From: Candidatus Omnitrophota bacterium
Lineage (GTDB): Bacteria; Omnitrophota; Gorgyraeia; Duberdicusellales; 4484-171
Direction: 5' to 3'
NCBI GenBank assembly: GCA_021735445.1
Contig: JAIPHA010000007.1
Span: forward strand, 1 to 55,350
Length of the DNA: 55,350 bases
Positions within the stretch are counted from its first letter, which is position 1. The number at the start of each line of letters is the position of its first letter. Positions 8,801 through 15,624 of this stretch are shown one piece after another. A program made the translations under genes and the position numbers. The notes below the pieces were generated by a model. That model made no database searches and was not told where the DNA came from. It worked only from the letters and a program-made list of their open reading frames with translations.

Positions 8801-9379
8801 ACCCTGTTTTGCCAAAACAGCAGCCAGAGCCGCAACCAAAATAAAAAAAACAGCCCCGGAAGTTAATATCATCCCAGAAGACAAAACAGTTTTTGCTCTT
8901 TGGCCGCGCAAGCTTGCTTTGGTGAGCACAATCCATAAGAATAAATAAAATAGAGCCAAAATTATATACCCTAAATTGTCTGTCTCGATAAATAAAGGAA
9001 TTGATAAAAATATTGCCAAGGAAAGAAATTGCAGGTAAGAAGAATACCGTTTATATTTATAATTAAAGCTTAAAATAATAATTAAATAAAATATACCTTC
9101 ACTGAATATTAATATTAAATCTTCAAACACAAAAGAAGAACCGAGAATAGACCGGACCATCCAGAAACAAACCGCTAGAGTACAAGCTCCAATTCCAAAA
9201 TTAACTATTTTGCTGATTTTTCTATTATCTTGAACAAAAAATGAAATAACAAAACCAGCCGTAACAGCAATCATTCCCAAAAAAACATAAAGGGAGCTTA
9301 ATATAAAACTAAAAAGATAAAGGGTTGTTACAACCAGAAAATATAATAAAATTTCCCAGAGAAAAATCTTATTTTTCAT
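5879..9379 (-). CDS. Giant membrane/coiled-coil protein with TgpA-like N-terminus and Big-like C-terminus
   Basis: The 1166-aa protein starts with about seven transmembrane helices (7-27, 29-49, 60-78, 87-104, 116-131, 137-153, 167-190), like the DUF3488 membrane domain of TgpA transglutaminases. About 850 residues of very charged Lys/Glu/Gln-rich coiled coil follow (205-1080). One Big-like Ig domain (about 1088-1166, FPKQVVVAEDSRKQLSS...DVSWKVED) ends it. No transglutaminase core is visible. The coiled coil contains an internal duplication: the DNA encoding AKKDQLYQKA is identical over 32 bp at 7591-7622 and 8014-8045, 141 codons apart. It lies directly downstream of DUF58 and overlaps the next gene by 4 bp, so it is part of the MoxR operon. 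A structural envelope role is inferred. Confidence 0.7.
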   Translation of the reverse strand: MKNKIFLWEILLYFLVVTTLYLFSFILSSLYVFLGMIAVTAGFVISFFVQDNRKISKIVNFGIGACTLAVCFWMVRSILGSSFVFEDLILIFSEGIFYLIIILSFNYKYKRYSSYLQFLSLAIFLSIPLFIETDNLGYIILALFYLFLWIVLTKASLRGQRAKTVLSSGMILTSGAVFFILVAALAAVLAKQGLIPKLDADRGYIETVKFPASADRLRALEEKMYKKGMDVKIKPLEEKQRFLSSLSALLFPEKINAADMEDSLSKINKILAKAKKDADTKEEEKEIDELISIFEEYPEVKRKVENRNSRNSFIKKTIKNRSVSLKDKIKSFIEVNKFSKSKNMEEFRQKARELKKGVPDFKSREAKELQEIFRDVKEWQAYSIYKDIGKRVEKFLETEETAGQESMPFGQQKIKMKESLNQMKEEVDKGISELLDSLDKNLAQEAKKDQLYQKAAQIQDAVDKGIEEVNTKIDQARDKQDLKEVGKDIEAKTNTIKEKINEASSQVNQDVASESLKSSLGQKLKDIENSLKQGTENLKNMVSSESTDSLFMQKMNAQRAADQLKSQLKDQIDKLEDQITDSQLDWAKKDQLYQKAGKLEQVLKETTESVKNDIEKAQSQSGLKKVSRKVNEEGEKLKSAAKQMENEVNKEVVDKELNRKLQGRTKKLGQVLKDGLNKLKETLKGKTQQAEDVSGLADAFEKIKETSEISRLNEIYKKVNEIQKKANKNQQAWKDIKEIAESKAELLFAKASEELSGSEEGSHLSELAKDYLQTIVSSQDYNNVLESAGKLSEIVKSHKNLAEKIHNSQGYKTGKERLETVKQNKKINIGQQLKEEGSFSQDRLKQLTESLENSGANSQEIKENLKKVEEEVKKMPEQGVLSQSSEEKILSELEDFSKAAQAKSILENMFKEQEAQRYEDASGQLSKMLEKLDIQDEEKEQKLQEMKARLAQSDSLAEIEMIKKEMQELIKPSENQRHLKRQAEKVKESIEEISRQREKALRSEKIISLMENLNTVKNNIQEKTTEEKIEQIMKKLKENYLNNENISQELKEELEELAENISNNFYNTEEELQKAGLPGWDFIVFPKQVVVAEDSRKQLSSLGIYRGKFLKDITSDVSWKVEDNSVAWINEQGVLYGISKGRTQGYAVYNEDKKTINIIVAEPLER

Positions 9380-9385
9380 AATTTA

Positions 9386-10645
9386 TTATTTTATAAACTC
9401 CTTTTCTAAAGGTTCATCCCGCTGAAAAAATAAAGACCTAATATTAATATGCGCTAATCTTGCTTCGATATTTTCCTTTACCTGCCTGACATTTTCTTCC
9501 TTTTCCGGAGGGGAACGAAAAGTCGAAGATAAGACAACCAACGCAATAACAGAGATGTTTTTTTCACGCAACGATAAAATTTCGACCAGAACATTTACAT
9601 TCTTTTCAGTGACAAGAACTAAAAGCGTAGAATTGGAAGGAATAAGGTTATAGTATTCCTCAACAAATTCCTGCATATTAATATGGCTTTCAGCTACTGC
9701 TTCGGCATAGAACTTAAACATTTCCTCAAGATACTCTTGGCCTTTATTGGGCATAAAAGAACACACTCTGCCGGCGTGAGACAAAAGGCCAACACAAATG
9801 TCTTTATCGATAAAATATTTACTCAAAGAAGCTGCTATTTTTATCATATATTCGGCAATACTTTTTTTCCCACTGCCTAAGTTTTCTTGCTGGTTGAGGA
9901 GAAAAACCAACGATGCTTGATAAAAATTACACCTTTGAAATTCTTTTACTATCAGTTTGCTTTTTTTAGCTGTAGAAAACCAGTGAATCCGTTTTAACGG
10001 GTCTCCTTTTTTATACTCCCTTAATCCGAAAAATTCATCTTCATCGCCACTTGCAGATATAGTATCCAAGCCAAACCAGGGTAAAACTCCGCGGGTTAAA
10101 GGAGGTACCGACTCAATCCTAAAAGTTTTTGGATAGACATAAAGAACTTCTTTTAGGCCATAGACAGTAGTTATCCGGAAAAAGCCTAAAAAACTAGCAT
10201 AGATTACCTTAAGGGGGCCGAGCGAATATTTACCCCTTTGATTGCATGCGCAACCATAGCTTATTGATAAGCTTTTTTTTGCTTTGACAAAGTCAAAGAT
10301 AAAAAACCTTTCTTTATCTTTTTCGGCGCAGGATAAATAGTCACTAACTTCTATACCGAAAAAGGGTAAAAAATTCCTGTTGTCTAAGACAATCTTTGCC
10401 TTCAGTTCATCTTCTTCGACTAATTTTTCAGGAATAATTCTTCGAAAAGATACCTTTTTTGACACCAAATAATTTATCCCTAACCAAATAATATCCAAAA
10501 GAAAAAGGACAAACACAAACACAAAAAAGAAATCAAAAATCTCTACTGCTGTTTTGGCTTTAAGGATAAAAAGGGTTATCTCAATGATAATTAAAATGAA
10601 AATCTTAGGGGAAATATTCAGTTTTAGATTACGGCCAATACTCAT
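9386..10645 (-). CDS. DUF58 domain protein
   Basis: The 419-aa protein has two N-terminal transmembrane segments (about 13-30 and 38-60), an all-beta region, then the DUF58 signature at 206-236 (FGLREYKKGDPLKRIHW then STAKKSKLIVKEF). A vWA-like C-terminal half follows. DUF58 proteins are encoded with MoxR ATPases and TgpA or Bat proteins and are thought to act in MoxR-dependent assembly or maturation of envelope or surface complexes. The order here is MoxR, DUF58, TgpA-like, with a 41-bp gap after MoxR and 6 bp before the 1166-aa gene, so one transcript is likely. Confidence 0.88.
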   Translation of the reverse strand: MSIGRNLKLNISPKIFILIIIEITLFILKAKTAVEIFDFFFVFVFVLFLLDIIWLGINYLVSKKVSFRRIIPEKLVEEDELKAKIVLDNRNFLPFFGIEVSDYLSCAEKDKERFFIFDFVKAKKSLSISYGCACNQRGKYSLGPLKVIYASFLGFFRITTVYGLKEVLYVYPKTFRIESVPPLTRGVLPWFGLDTISASGDEDEFFGLREYKKGDPLKRIHWFSTAKKSKLIVKEFQRCNFYQASLVFLLNQQENLGSGKKSIAEYMIKIAASLSKYFIDKDICVGLLSHAGRVCSFMPNKGQEYLEEMFKFYAEAVAESHINMQEFVEEYYNLIPSNSTLLVLVTEKNVNVLVEILSLREKNISVIALVVLSSTFRSPPEKEENVRQVKENIEARLAHINIRSLFFQRDEPLEKEFIK

Positions 10646-10686
10646 AAATAACTAAAGGAGAGTTTTTAAATCCAGGAAATAATTTT

Positions 10687-11619
10687 TTATTTTATAGATG
10701 TTTCGTCTACAATTGAAGTGATAACCGTCTTTGGAGTTACTCCAGAAACTGAGGCTTTGGCTTTCAAAACCAGCCGATGCCTTAAAACCGGGAAAACAAG
10801 ACGATAAACATCATCAGGAATAACATAATTTCTGTTCTCCAGCAAAGCCCAAGCTCTGGCAGCATTCATAAGTGCGATTGAAGCTCTGGGAGAAGCTCCT
10901 ATTTCTACATTTTTATTTTTTCGAGTAGCCGATACCATTTTTACAATATAAGCTAATATCTTTTCAGACACTTCTACCTCTTGCGCTTTAGTCTGAAGCA
11001 TTATAACTTCTTCAATGGTTAAAACCGGCTCTATCGAATCCACAGGATGAGCTGACTTTTGCCCTTTAAGCACCGCCATCTCTCCTTCCTGGGACACATA
11101 CCCCATACTCACCTTCATCAAAAACCGGTCAATCTGCGCTTCAGGCAAAGGATAAGTTCCCTGGAACTCTATAGGGTTTTGAGTGGCAACGACCATAAAA
11201 GGCTTCAATAAAGGAAAAGTCTTTCCATCTAAGGTCACCTTGTATTCCTGCATACATTCCAACAAACTTGACTGTGTCCGGGGGTTAGTTCTGTTGATCT
11301 CATCTGCCAACAAAATATTTGTAAATACCGGCCCTTTTTTTAAATCAAAATCTCCTGTTTTGGGGTTATAGATATGGCCTCCGGTAACGTCACTGGGTAA
11401 TAAATCGGGAGTAAACTGTATCCTGGTAAATCCGGCTCCGATTGATTTAGCTAAACTTAAAGAAAGCATCGTTTTCCCTACCCCAGGGACATCTTCCATA
11501 AGAATGTGCCCATTAGTCAGCAAACCAACTATCAAGTATTTTATATTATCAATTTTGCCGATAATAACTTTTTCAATATTTCCTATTAAATCATTTAATT
11601 TTTTTAAAGAATCTTCCAT
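10687..11619 (-). CDS. MoxR-family AAA+ ATPase
   Basis: The 310-aa length is typical of the family. Walker A is GVGKT (46-50) within EDVPGVGKTMLSLSLAK. Walker B is ILLADEINR (102-110), followed by the MoxR signature TNPRTQSSLLECMQE and the sensor/arginine region ATQNPIEFQGTYPLPEAQIDRF. A C-terminal lid domain follows. MoxR ATPases act as chaperone-like remodellers for vWA/DUF58 partners. It is the first gene of the operon, with AAGGAGG 5 nt upstream of ATG and a sigma70-type promoter at 11660-11688. Confidence 0.93.
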   Translation of the reverse strand: MEDSLKKLNDLIGNIEKVIIGKIDNIKYLIVGLLTNGHILMEDVPGVGKTMLSLSLAKSIGAGFTRIQFTPDLLPSDVTGGHIYNPKTGDFDLKKGPVFTNILLADEINRTNPRTQSSLLECMQEYKVTLDGKTFPLLKPFMVVATQNPIEFQGTYPLPEAQIDRFLMKVSMGYVSQEGEMAVLKGQKSAHPVDSIEPVLTIEEVIMLQTKAQEVEVSEKILAYIVKMVSATRKNKNVEIGASPRASIALMNAARAWALLENRNYVIPDDVYRLVFPVLRHRLVLKAKASVSGVTPKTVITSIVDETSIK

Positions 11620-11659
11620 ACAGCCTCCTTTTTATTAATCTGAAATACTATTTATGTTT

Positions 11660-11688
11660 ATTATACACATAAATATTTAACAAATCAA
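11660..11688 (-). promoter_or_regulatory. Promoter of the MoxR-DUF58 operon
   Basis: On the minus strand, TTGATT (11683-11688), a 17-bp spacer and TATAAT (11660-11665) lie about 40 bp upstream of the MoxR ATG. The -10 box is perfect and the -35 matches 4 of 6. Confidence 0.6.
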
Positions 11689-11765
11689 TCCAACTAATAA
11701 TTTATATTCAAGATAAAAAATGAAAGGGAAATAGAAGTGCGATTTGAAATTTTTTAGAAAGTATT

Positions 11766-12128
11766 TCAAAAAATTGCTGCTCTTATAGCGTCTCTCAGCT
11801 TTTCCGTTTCAACCGGTTTAGCTATAAACTGCCTTCCCGCTATAGAACTTTCTGCTTCCTCTTCCCGGATAATAGCGGTAAGAAAAATTATGGGTATATC
11901 TCTTGTGTTGCGGCAATTGGCTAGCTGTTCGGCAACTGCCGGGCCTTCCATGTCGGGAATTAAAATATCTAAAAGGATTAGGTCGGGAATTTCTTTTTTT
12001 GCTTTGTTTAACCCGTCTTTGCCGCTGTTAGAAGTCATTATCTGGAATTCTCCATTGACTTCCAGATTTGATTTCACAAACCAACAAAAATCTTTTTCAT
12101 CATCAATTATTAATATCTTTTTAGCCAT
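11766..12128 (-). CDS. Single-domain response regulator (CheY-like receiver)
   Basis: The 120-aa protein is a receiver domain only: acidic pair D9/D10, phospho-acceptor D54 (LILLDILIPDMEG), switch T84 (IIFLTA) and conserved K104 (FIAKPVE). No output domain follows, so it probably acts by protein contact or as a phosphorelay intermediate. No histidine kinase is nearby. It overlaps the 3' end of the upstream exported coiled-coil gene by 8 bp, suggesting co-translation with a gene not obviously related in function. Confidence 0.9.
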   Translation of the reverse strand: MAKKILIIDDEKDFCWFVKSNLEVNGEFQIMTSNSGKDGLNKAKKEIPDLILLDILIPDMEGPAVAEQLANCRNTRDIPIIFLTAIIREEEAESSIAGRQFIAKPVETEKLRDAIRAAIF

Positions 12129-12456
12129 CCTTATCAGTTTTATCCGTTTTCTTTTCCTTGCTAATCGACTCTTCTATATTTTTTAATTTTTCTTTAAGCG
12201 TTTCGTTTTCTTTTTCGATTTGGGCAATCTTTTCTTCCATCTCGCTAAACCTTCTTGCTACATATTCTAGGCGGCCTTCTAACTTGATTATACCGCCTTC
12301 TTGCTTGCGCACCTTTGTCCCCTCCGGGACTATATAATTGACATTACCAATTTTAATAATTTCCATACCCGGTGGTGCTTGTTCTTCCTCAGCTCTCAAG
12401 TTCAAAGGTATCGAAAATAAAACTACTGCTAAGACAATGGCCTTTATTATTTTCAT
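12121..12456 (-). CDS. Small exported coiled-coil protein
   Basis: The 111-aa protein has a signal peptide (about 1-22, ending LRAEEE), a short beta-like region (GMEIIKIGNVNYIVPEGTKV) and a coiled coil (about 60-100, with EKIAQIEKENETLKEKLKNI) ending in a Lys/Asp-rich tail. I do not recognise a family. It overlaps the response-regulator gene by 8 bp, so the two are coupled. Periplasmic or lipid-free secreted location is inferred from the signal peptide. Confidence 0.65.
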   Translation of the reverse strand: MKIIKAIVLAVVLFSIPLNLRAEEEQAPPGMEIIKIGNVNYIVPEGTKVRKQEGGIIKLEGRLEYVARRFSEMEEKIAQIEKENETLKEKLKNIEESISKEKKTDKTDKDG

Positions 12457-12631
12457 AAATTATCCTTTTACTCTTTAATTAATTATACCATTGTTTAAAG
12501 ATAGTGTAAATTTCAAAAATCATTTAATTCGCAAGATAATTCAGTTTCAAATCCAAAAGCGATTAATTCGTTGGCTGCTTTTTTTGCTAAAGTTAAGTTA
12601 CAAGTTTAAGACCTGACCCCTTTTAGGTTGG

Positions 12632-12997
12632 TTAGAAGTCCCACCATTTGCTGGTTATTTCGCTGCGGTGGTGCTTGAATACAGAATCATAGATATTGTC
12701 TTTGAAGGAATCGGACAGGTTAAGGAATGATACCCCGACTTTGCTTTTGTCCCCTGCTTTTTTTTGCCAAACTACCTTAGCTTTGATGTCTAAGGTGTCT
12801 TCGGGAAATATTAATGATAAGGATAGAGCTTCTTCGATAGAAAAATCCGTCTGGCTGTCAATCAAAAGGCAGGCGCCTTTAAAACTAATATCACCTAAAG
12901 CGCCGGCTAAAATTTCCCGAGAACCAGGGTATCTGCAATCAAAACAAAAAGGCGCTTTAAACCTAGTGCAGCTCCTTTTGTTTTCGAAATTTTTCAT
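12632..12997 (-). CDS. PilZ domain protein (probable c-di-GMP receptor)
   Basis: The 121-aa protein is almost entirely one PilZ domain. It has an Arg-rich start (KRSCTRFKAPF, RxxxR type) and the (D/N)xSxxG motif as DISFKGACL, followed by beta strands and VKVGVSF-like closing elements. Both c-di-GMP contact motifs are recognisable, though the first is degenerate (R-S-C-T-R). It lies 9 bp downstream of a second PilZ gene and is probably transcribed from the same regulated promoter. Targets could include pili, exopolysaccharide or motility functions. Confidence 0.85.
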   Translation of the reverse strand: MKNFENKRSCTRFKAPFCFDCRYPGSREILAGALGDISFKGACLLIDSQTDFSIEEALSLSLIFPEDTLDIKAKVVWQKKAGDKSKVGVSFLNLSDSFKDNIYDSVFKHHRSEITSKWWDF

Positions 12998-13006
12998 TTG
13001 GGTGTA

Positions 13007-13336
13007 TTATTGGTTGATGCCGGTTAAAAATTTGCGGTAATGGCTATCATAGTCCTGGGGCACTTCGGTAAATTTACAGCCTAGGTAATACCTGTCGGAA
13101 AATCTTGCTTTACTGCACCATGCTACTTCGGTCTTAAAATTAAAAACTTTTTTAACTAAGTTCAACTTTACTCTCAAGCTTCTGCCCTTAGGAACAAATT
13201 TATCGCTTAAAATTTTTACACCGCCTAAGCTTAAATCTTTAGTTACGGTATAAGAATATTCGCAAACCCCTGTTCTTTGATGTTCAATCGGGAAAGCCAC
13301 CCGATGCCTTGGATATCTTCTTTTATCAGAAACCAA
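13007..13336 (-). CDS. PilZ domain protein (probable c-di-GMP receptor)
   Basis: The 109-aa protein has a canonical RRYPRHR motif near the N-terminus (residues 6-12) and DLSLGGVKI as the second c-di-GMP motif, with the usual six-stranded remainder (VAWCSKARF, YYLGCKFTEV). The chosen start is TTG at 13334-13336 because GGGAGG lies 5 nt upstream and no ATG is suitably placed. It is the first gene of a PilZ pair. Its leader contains a strong promoter with an overlapping 16-bp palindrome and an intrinsic terminator (separate entries), so expression is probably controlled twice. Confidence 0.87.
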   Translation of the reverse strand: MVSDKRRYPRHRVAFPIEHQRTGVCEYSYTVTKDLSLGGVKILSDKFVPKGRSLRVKLNLVKKVFNFKTEVAWCSKARFSDRYYLGCKFTEVPQDYDSHYRKFLTGINQ

Positions 13337-13370
13337 TATATCCTCCCAATGATTGACTGGCCCATAAAAT

Positions 13371-13412
13371 AAAAAAACCCGGTATTGTCGCCTCCCAACA
13401 ACAATTCCAGGT
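13371..13412 (-). terminator. Intrinsic terminator inside the PilZ leader (attenuator candidate)
   Basis: On the minus strand, ACCTGGAATTGT (13412-13401) pairs with ACAATACCGGGT (13388-13377), with one G-U and one A-A position. A run of seven U follows (13377-13371) and then a further U-rich stretch. The loop contains UUGGGAGG, the same 8-mer that forms the Shine-Dalgarno of the downstream PilZ gene. The predicted transcription start is only 1-3 nt before the stem, so most transcripts would end as an RNA of about 40 nt. Confidence 0.6.
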
Positions 13413-13420
13413 TCGAAAAG

Positions 13421-13463
13421 ACTATAACATATTTTAAAAAAATATGCAAGTAAACGTTTACTT
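13421..13463 (-). promoter_or_regulatory. PilZ promoter overlapped by a 16-bp palindromic operator
   Basis: TTGCAT (13444-13449), a 17-bp spacer and TATAGT (13421-13426), with an extended -10 (TGT before TATAGT), form a strong promoter. The perfect palindrome AAGTAAACGTTTACTT (13448-13463) overlaps the first bases of the -35. Its central CG and symmetry resemble LacI-family operators. No LacI-type gene is in the window. Confidence 0.65.
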
Positions 13464-13471
13464 TTTTTATT

Positions 13472-13627
13472 TTATTTTTCTAACAAACGAATTATTTTAT
13501 CTAATTTTACCGATATTTCCTTAAGTTCTCTAAGTTGTTTACTTTGAAACTCTTCCTGCTTTGCCTGTAATTTCTTCGCCTGGCCGGCCATTTTAGTCAT
13601 ATCGCCGAGTTTATTGAAATCAAACAT
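13472..13627 (-). CDS. 51-aa small protein resembling the N-terminus of YbaB/EbfC
   Basis: ATG at 13625-13627 is preceded by GAGGAGGAGG, a very strong ribosome-binding site; the stop is TAA at 13472-13474. The product starts MFDFNKLGDMTKMAGQAKKL and continues as a charged helix ending KLDKIIRLLEK. The start resembles YbaB/EbfC nucleoid-associated proteins (MF..g.lgdmmKqaqqmq), but those are about 100 aa and have a beta-sheet dimer domain that is absent here. It is the last gene downstream of aroC (gap about 25 bp), directly before the PilZ promoter. A helical-hairpin or oligomeric small protein is inferred. Confidence 0.65.
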   Translation of the reverse strand: MFDFNKLGDMTKMAGQAKKLQAKQEEFQSKQLRELKEISVKLDKIIRLLEK

Positions 13628-13652
13628 CTAAATCCTCCTCCTCTACTGTTTA

Positions 13653-14786
13653 TTATTTTTTTATACTTCTCATATAGGTTTTATAATTACTGCTAATCTG
13701 GCCTAAAGAGTCACTGCCGAACTTATCAAGATAGCCTTCGGTTATCGCTATCGCGCACATGCTCTCAGCTACCACAGAACAAGCTGCTACTGCCGCGGTG
13801 TCGGAGCGAATAACAGAAGCCTTTTTCTTTTTTTTAGTTTTAAGGTCCACTGAATCCAATGGTTTCTCCAAAGTTGCTATCGGTTTCATGGCAATACGGA
13901 CAACTATCGGTTCGCCATTTGAAATTCCCGCCTCTATACCGCCGGAATTGTTGGTTTTATGATAATAACCTTTATCCTTTGCATAATAAATAGCGTCATG
14001 AGATTCAGAGCCTTTTTTCTTTGCATAATCAAAACCTGCCCCGATTTCTACGCCTTTAACAGCGGGGATGCTCATTAAATAACCGGCTATTTTAGCATCG
14101 AGCTTTCTGTCGAAATGCATAAAACTGCCCAAACCCGGCGGTACCGCTTCAACCCAAACCTCAATCACGCCCCCTAAGCTATCCTTATTCTGCCTTGCCT
14201 GGTTGATTCGCTGAATCATTTCCCGCTCATCTTTTTTATCTATCACTTTCATTTGCGACCTTCTAGTTTTAGCCAGAATGGAGCTTATATTTTTAGCGGC
14301 CTTGTTGCTTTTGTAATCTCCGATTTGCCGGATGTAACTTGCGACCTCTGTTTTAAATAACCCGAGGAATTGCTTGCATACCGCGCCCACACAAACCCGA
14401 GCGGCGGTTTCCCGGGCCGAAGCTCTCTCTAAAATATTGTTGATATCTTTTTCGCCATACTTTAAAGATCCTGCTAAATCCGCATGGGCCGGCCTGGCCA
14501 CATTTTTTTCTACCAGGCTATCTTTGCCTTGAGGATTAATTTTTGCGTCATTATTTTTAACCATCATTGCTATCGGCGAACCAAGCGTAATTTTATTCCG
14601 TAGGCCGGATAAAATCTCTACCTTGTCTTTTTCAATCTGCATCCGTTTGCCCCTGCCTGGGCCCAACATTCTTTTTTCCAACTCAGAGTTAATAGCCGAG
14701 TCAACAATCTTTACCCCCTTGGGAAAACCTTCTAAAATAACCGTCAAAGCTTTGCCATGGGATTCACCTGCGGTTATAAATCTCAT
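13653..14786 (-). CDS. aroC: Chorismate synthase
   Basis: This enzyme converts 5-enolpyruvylshikimate-3-phosphate to chorismate using reduced FMN, the last shikimate-pathway step. The start at 14786 is chosen because AAGGAGA precedes ATG and the protein then opens MRFITAGESHGKAL, the canonical N-terminus. An in-frame upstream codon would add a spurious hydrophobic 24-aa stretch from the neighbouring gene. The 377-aa product shows the signatures RPAHADLAGSLKYG, ERASARETAARV and SGGIEAGISNGEPI. It is 16 bp downstream of the prepilin peptidase gene, with aroE one gene further up, so a shared transcript with aromatic-amino-acid genes is likely. Confidence 0.95.
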   Translation of the reverse strand: MRFITAGESHGKALTVILEGFPKGVKIVDSAINSELEKRMLGPGRGKRMQIEKDKVEILSGLRNKITLGSPIAMMVKNNDAKINPQGKDSLVEKNVARPAHADLAGSLKYGEKDINNILERASARETAARVCVGAVCKQFLGLFKTEVASYIRQIGDYKSNKAAKNISSILAKTRRSQMKVIDKKDEREMIQRINQARQNKDSLGGVIEVWVEAVPPGLGSFMHFDRKLDAKIAGYLMSIPAVKGVEIGAGFDYAKKKGSESHDAIYYAKDKGYYHKTNNSGGIEAGISNGEPIVVRIAMKPIATLEKPLDSVDLKTKKKKKASVIRSDTAAVAACSVVAESMCAIAITEGYLDKFGSDSLGQISSNYKTYMRSIKK

Positions 14787-14802
14787 TTTTTCTCCTTTTG
14801 CT

Positions 14803-15624
14803 TTATAAGATAAAGTTCCAAATATTATTACCCCAAACAAAAACAATAAAAGTTGCAATTGATAAATAAGGCAGATAAGGAATCAGATGGGACTTTTTAA
14901 AGATAAGAGCAAAGACGGTATAAGCCAAAGCAACAAAGGGCGCCAGAAAAAAAACTAATATCACCGCTTTTACCCCTAAAAAAGCGCCAATCATTCCCAT
15001 AAAATCTACATCTCCTAAACCCAACGATTCAGTCTCTCCTTCAATAGAATCTTTCTTCTGAAAACCCAGGTAAATACCCATAAAAAAATCACCAAAAAGT
15101 TTAAAAAGATAGGCAAAACCTAAGCCGAAAATCAAATTTTTAACAGTAATAACAACAGGCAGCAAACCTAAATCTACCCCGCCTTGCTTGATTGCTTTTA
15201 TTGTAGAAATTAATGACAAAAATACAGCTAGAGAAATACCCAGAATACATAAATAGGCGGGTATAGCATGATATTTTATATCGATAAAAGAAACAACTAT
15301 CAATAAAATAAACAATATGCCATATTTAAATAAATCCAGGCTAAGCCCGAATTGATTATAAAGAAACAAAAGAACAAAAGCGGTAATTAATTCTACAGCC
15401 GGATAAACAATCGATATTCTTTTTTTGCAAAACCGGCATTTTCCCATTAAAAATAAATAACTCAAAACCGGAATATTGTCATACCAATTAATGGCTTTCT
15501 TGCAATGGGGGCAAAAGGAAGAAGGTTTGACTATAGACTTATTTTCAGGCAGCCTCGCAATGCACACATTTAAAAAACTGCCAACAGATAATCCGACAAC
15601 AAATACAATTGCTAAATCCAGCAT
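14803..15624 (-). CDS. Type IV prepilin peptidase / N-methyltransferase (A24A)
   Basis: The 273-aa polytopic protein carries the Cys-rich cytoplasmic loop with two CxxC pairs (CPHC and CRFC, about residues 38-73) and both catalytic-Asp motifs: DIKYHAIP (about 115) and GLGDVD (about 203). About seven to eight transmembrane helices are visible. The enzyme cleaves and N-methylates type IV pilin or pseudopilin leaders. It overlaps aroE by 1 bp and sits inside an amino-acid operon, a placement seen in some other genomes. No pilin genes occur in this window. Confidence 0.92.
   Translation of the reverse strand: MLDLAIVFVVGLSVGSFLNVCIARLPENKSIVKPSSFCPHCKKAINWYDNIPVLSYLFLMGKCRFCKKRISIVYPAVELITAFVLLFLYNQFGLSLDLFKYGILFILLIVVSFIDIKYHAIPAYLCILGISLAVFLSLISTIKAIKQGGVDLGLLPVVITVKNLIFGLGFAYLFKLFGDFFMGIYLGFQKKDSIEGETESLGLGDVDFMGMIGAFLGVKAVILVFFLAPFVALAYTVFALIFKKSHLIPYLPYLSIATFIVFVWGNNIWNFIL

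Noticed and set aside
8370-8948. Long open frame on the plus strand inside the coiled-coil gene
   Set aside because: It lies opposite the Lys/Glu-rich coding strand of the 1166-aa gene, is Phe/Ser/Leu-rich as expected for an antisense shadow, and has no ribosome-binding site.
12600-12630. Motif AAGACCTGACCCC as a mobile element end
   Set aside because: It resembles widespread interspersed sequence, but only one clear copy is present here (a weaker GGTGTGACCCC at 47538) and no partner end was found.
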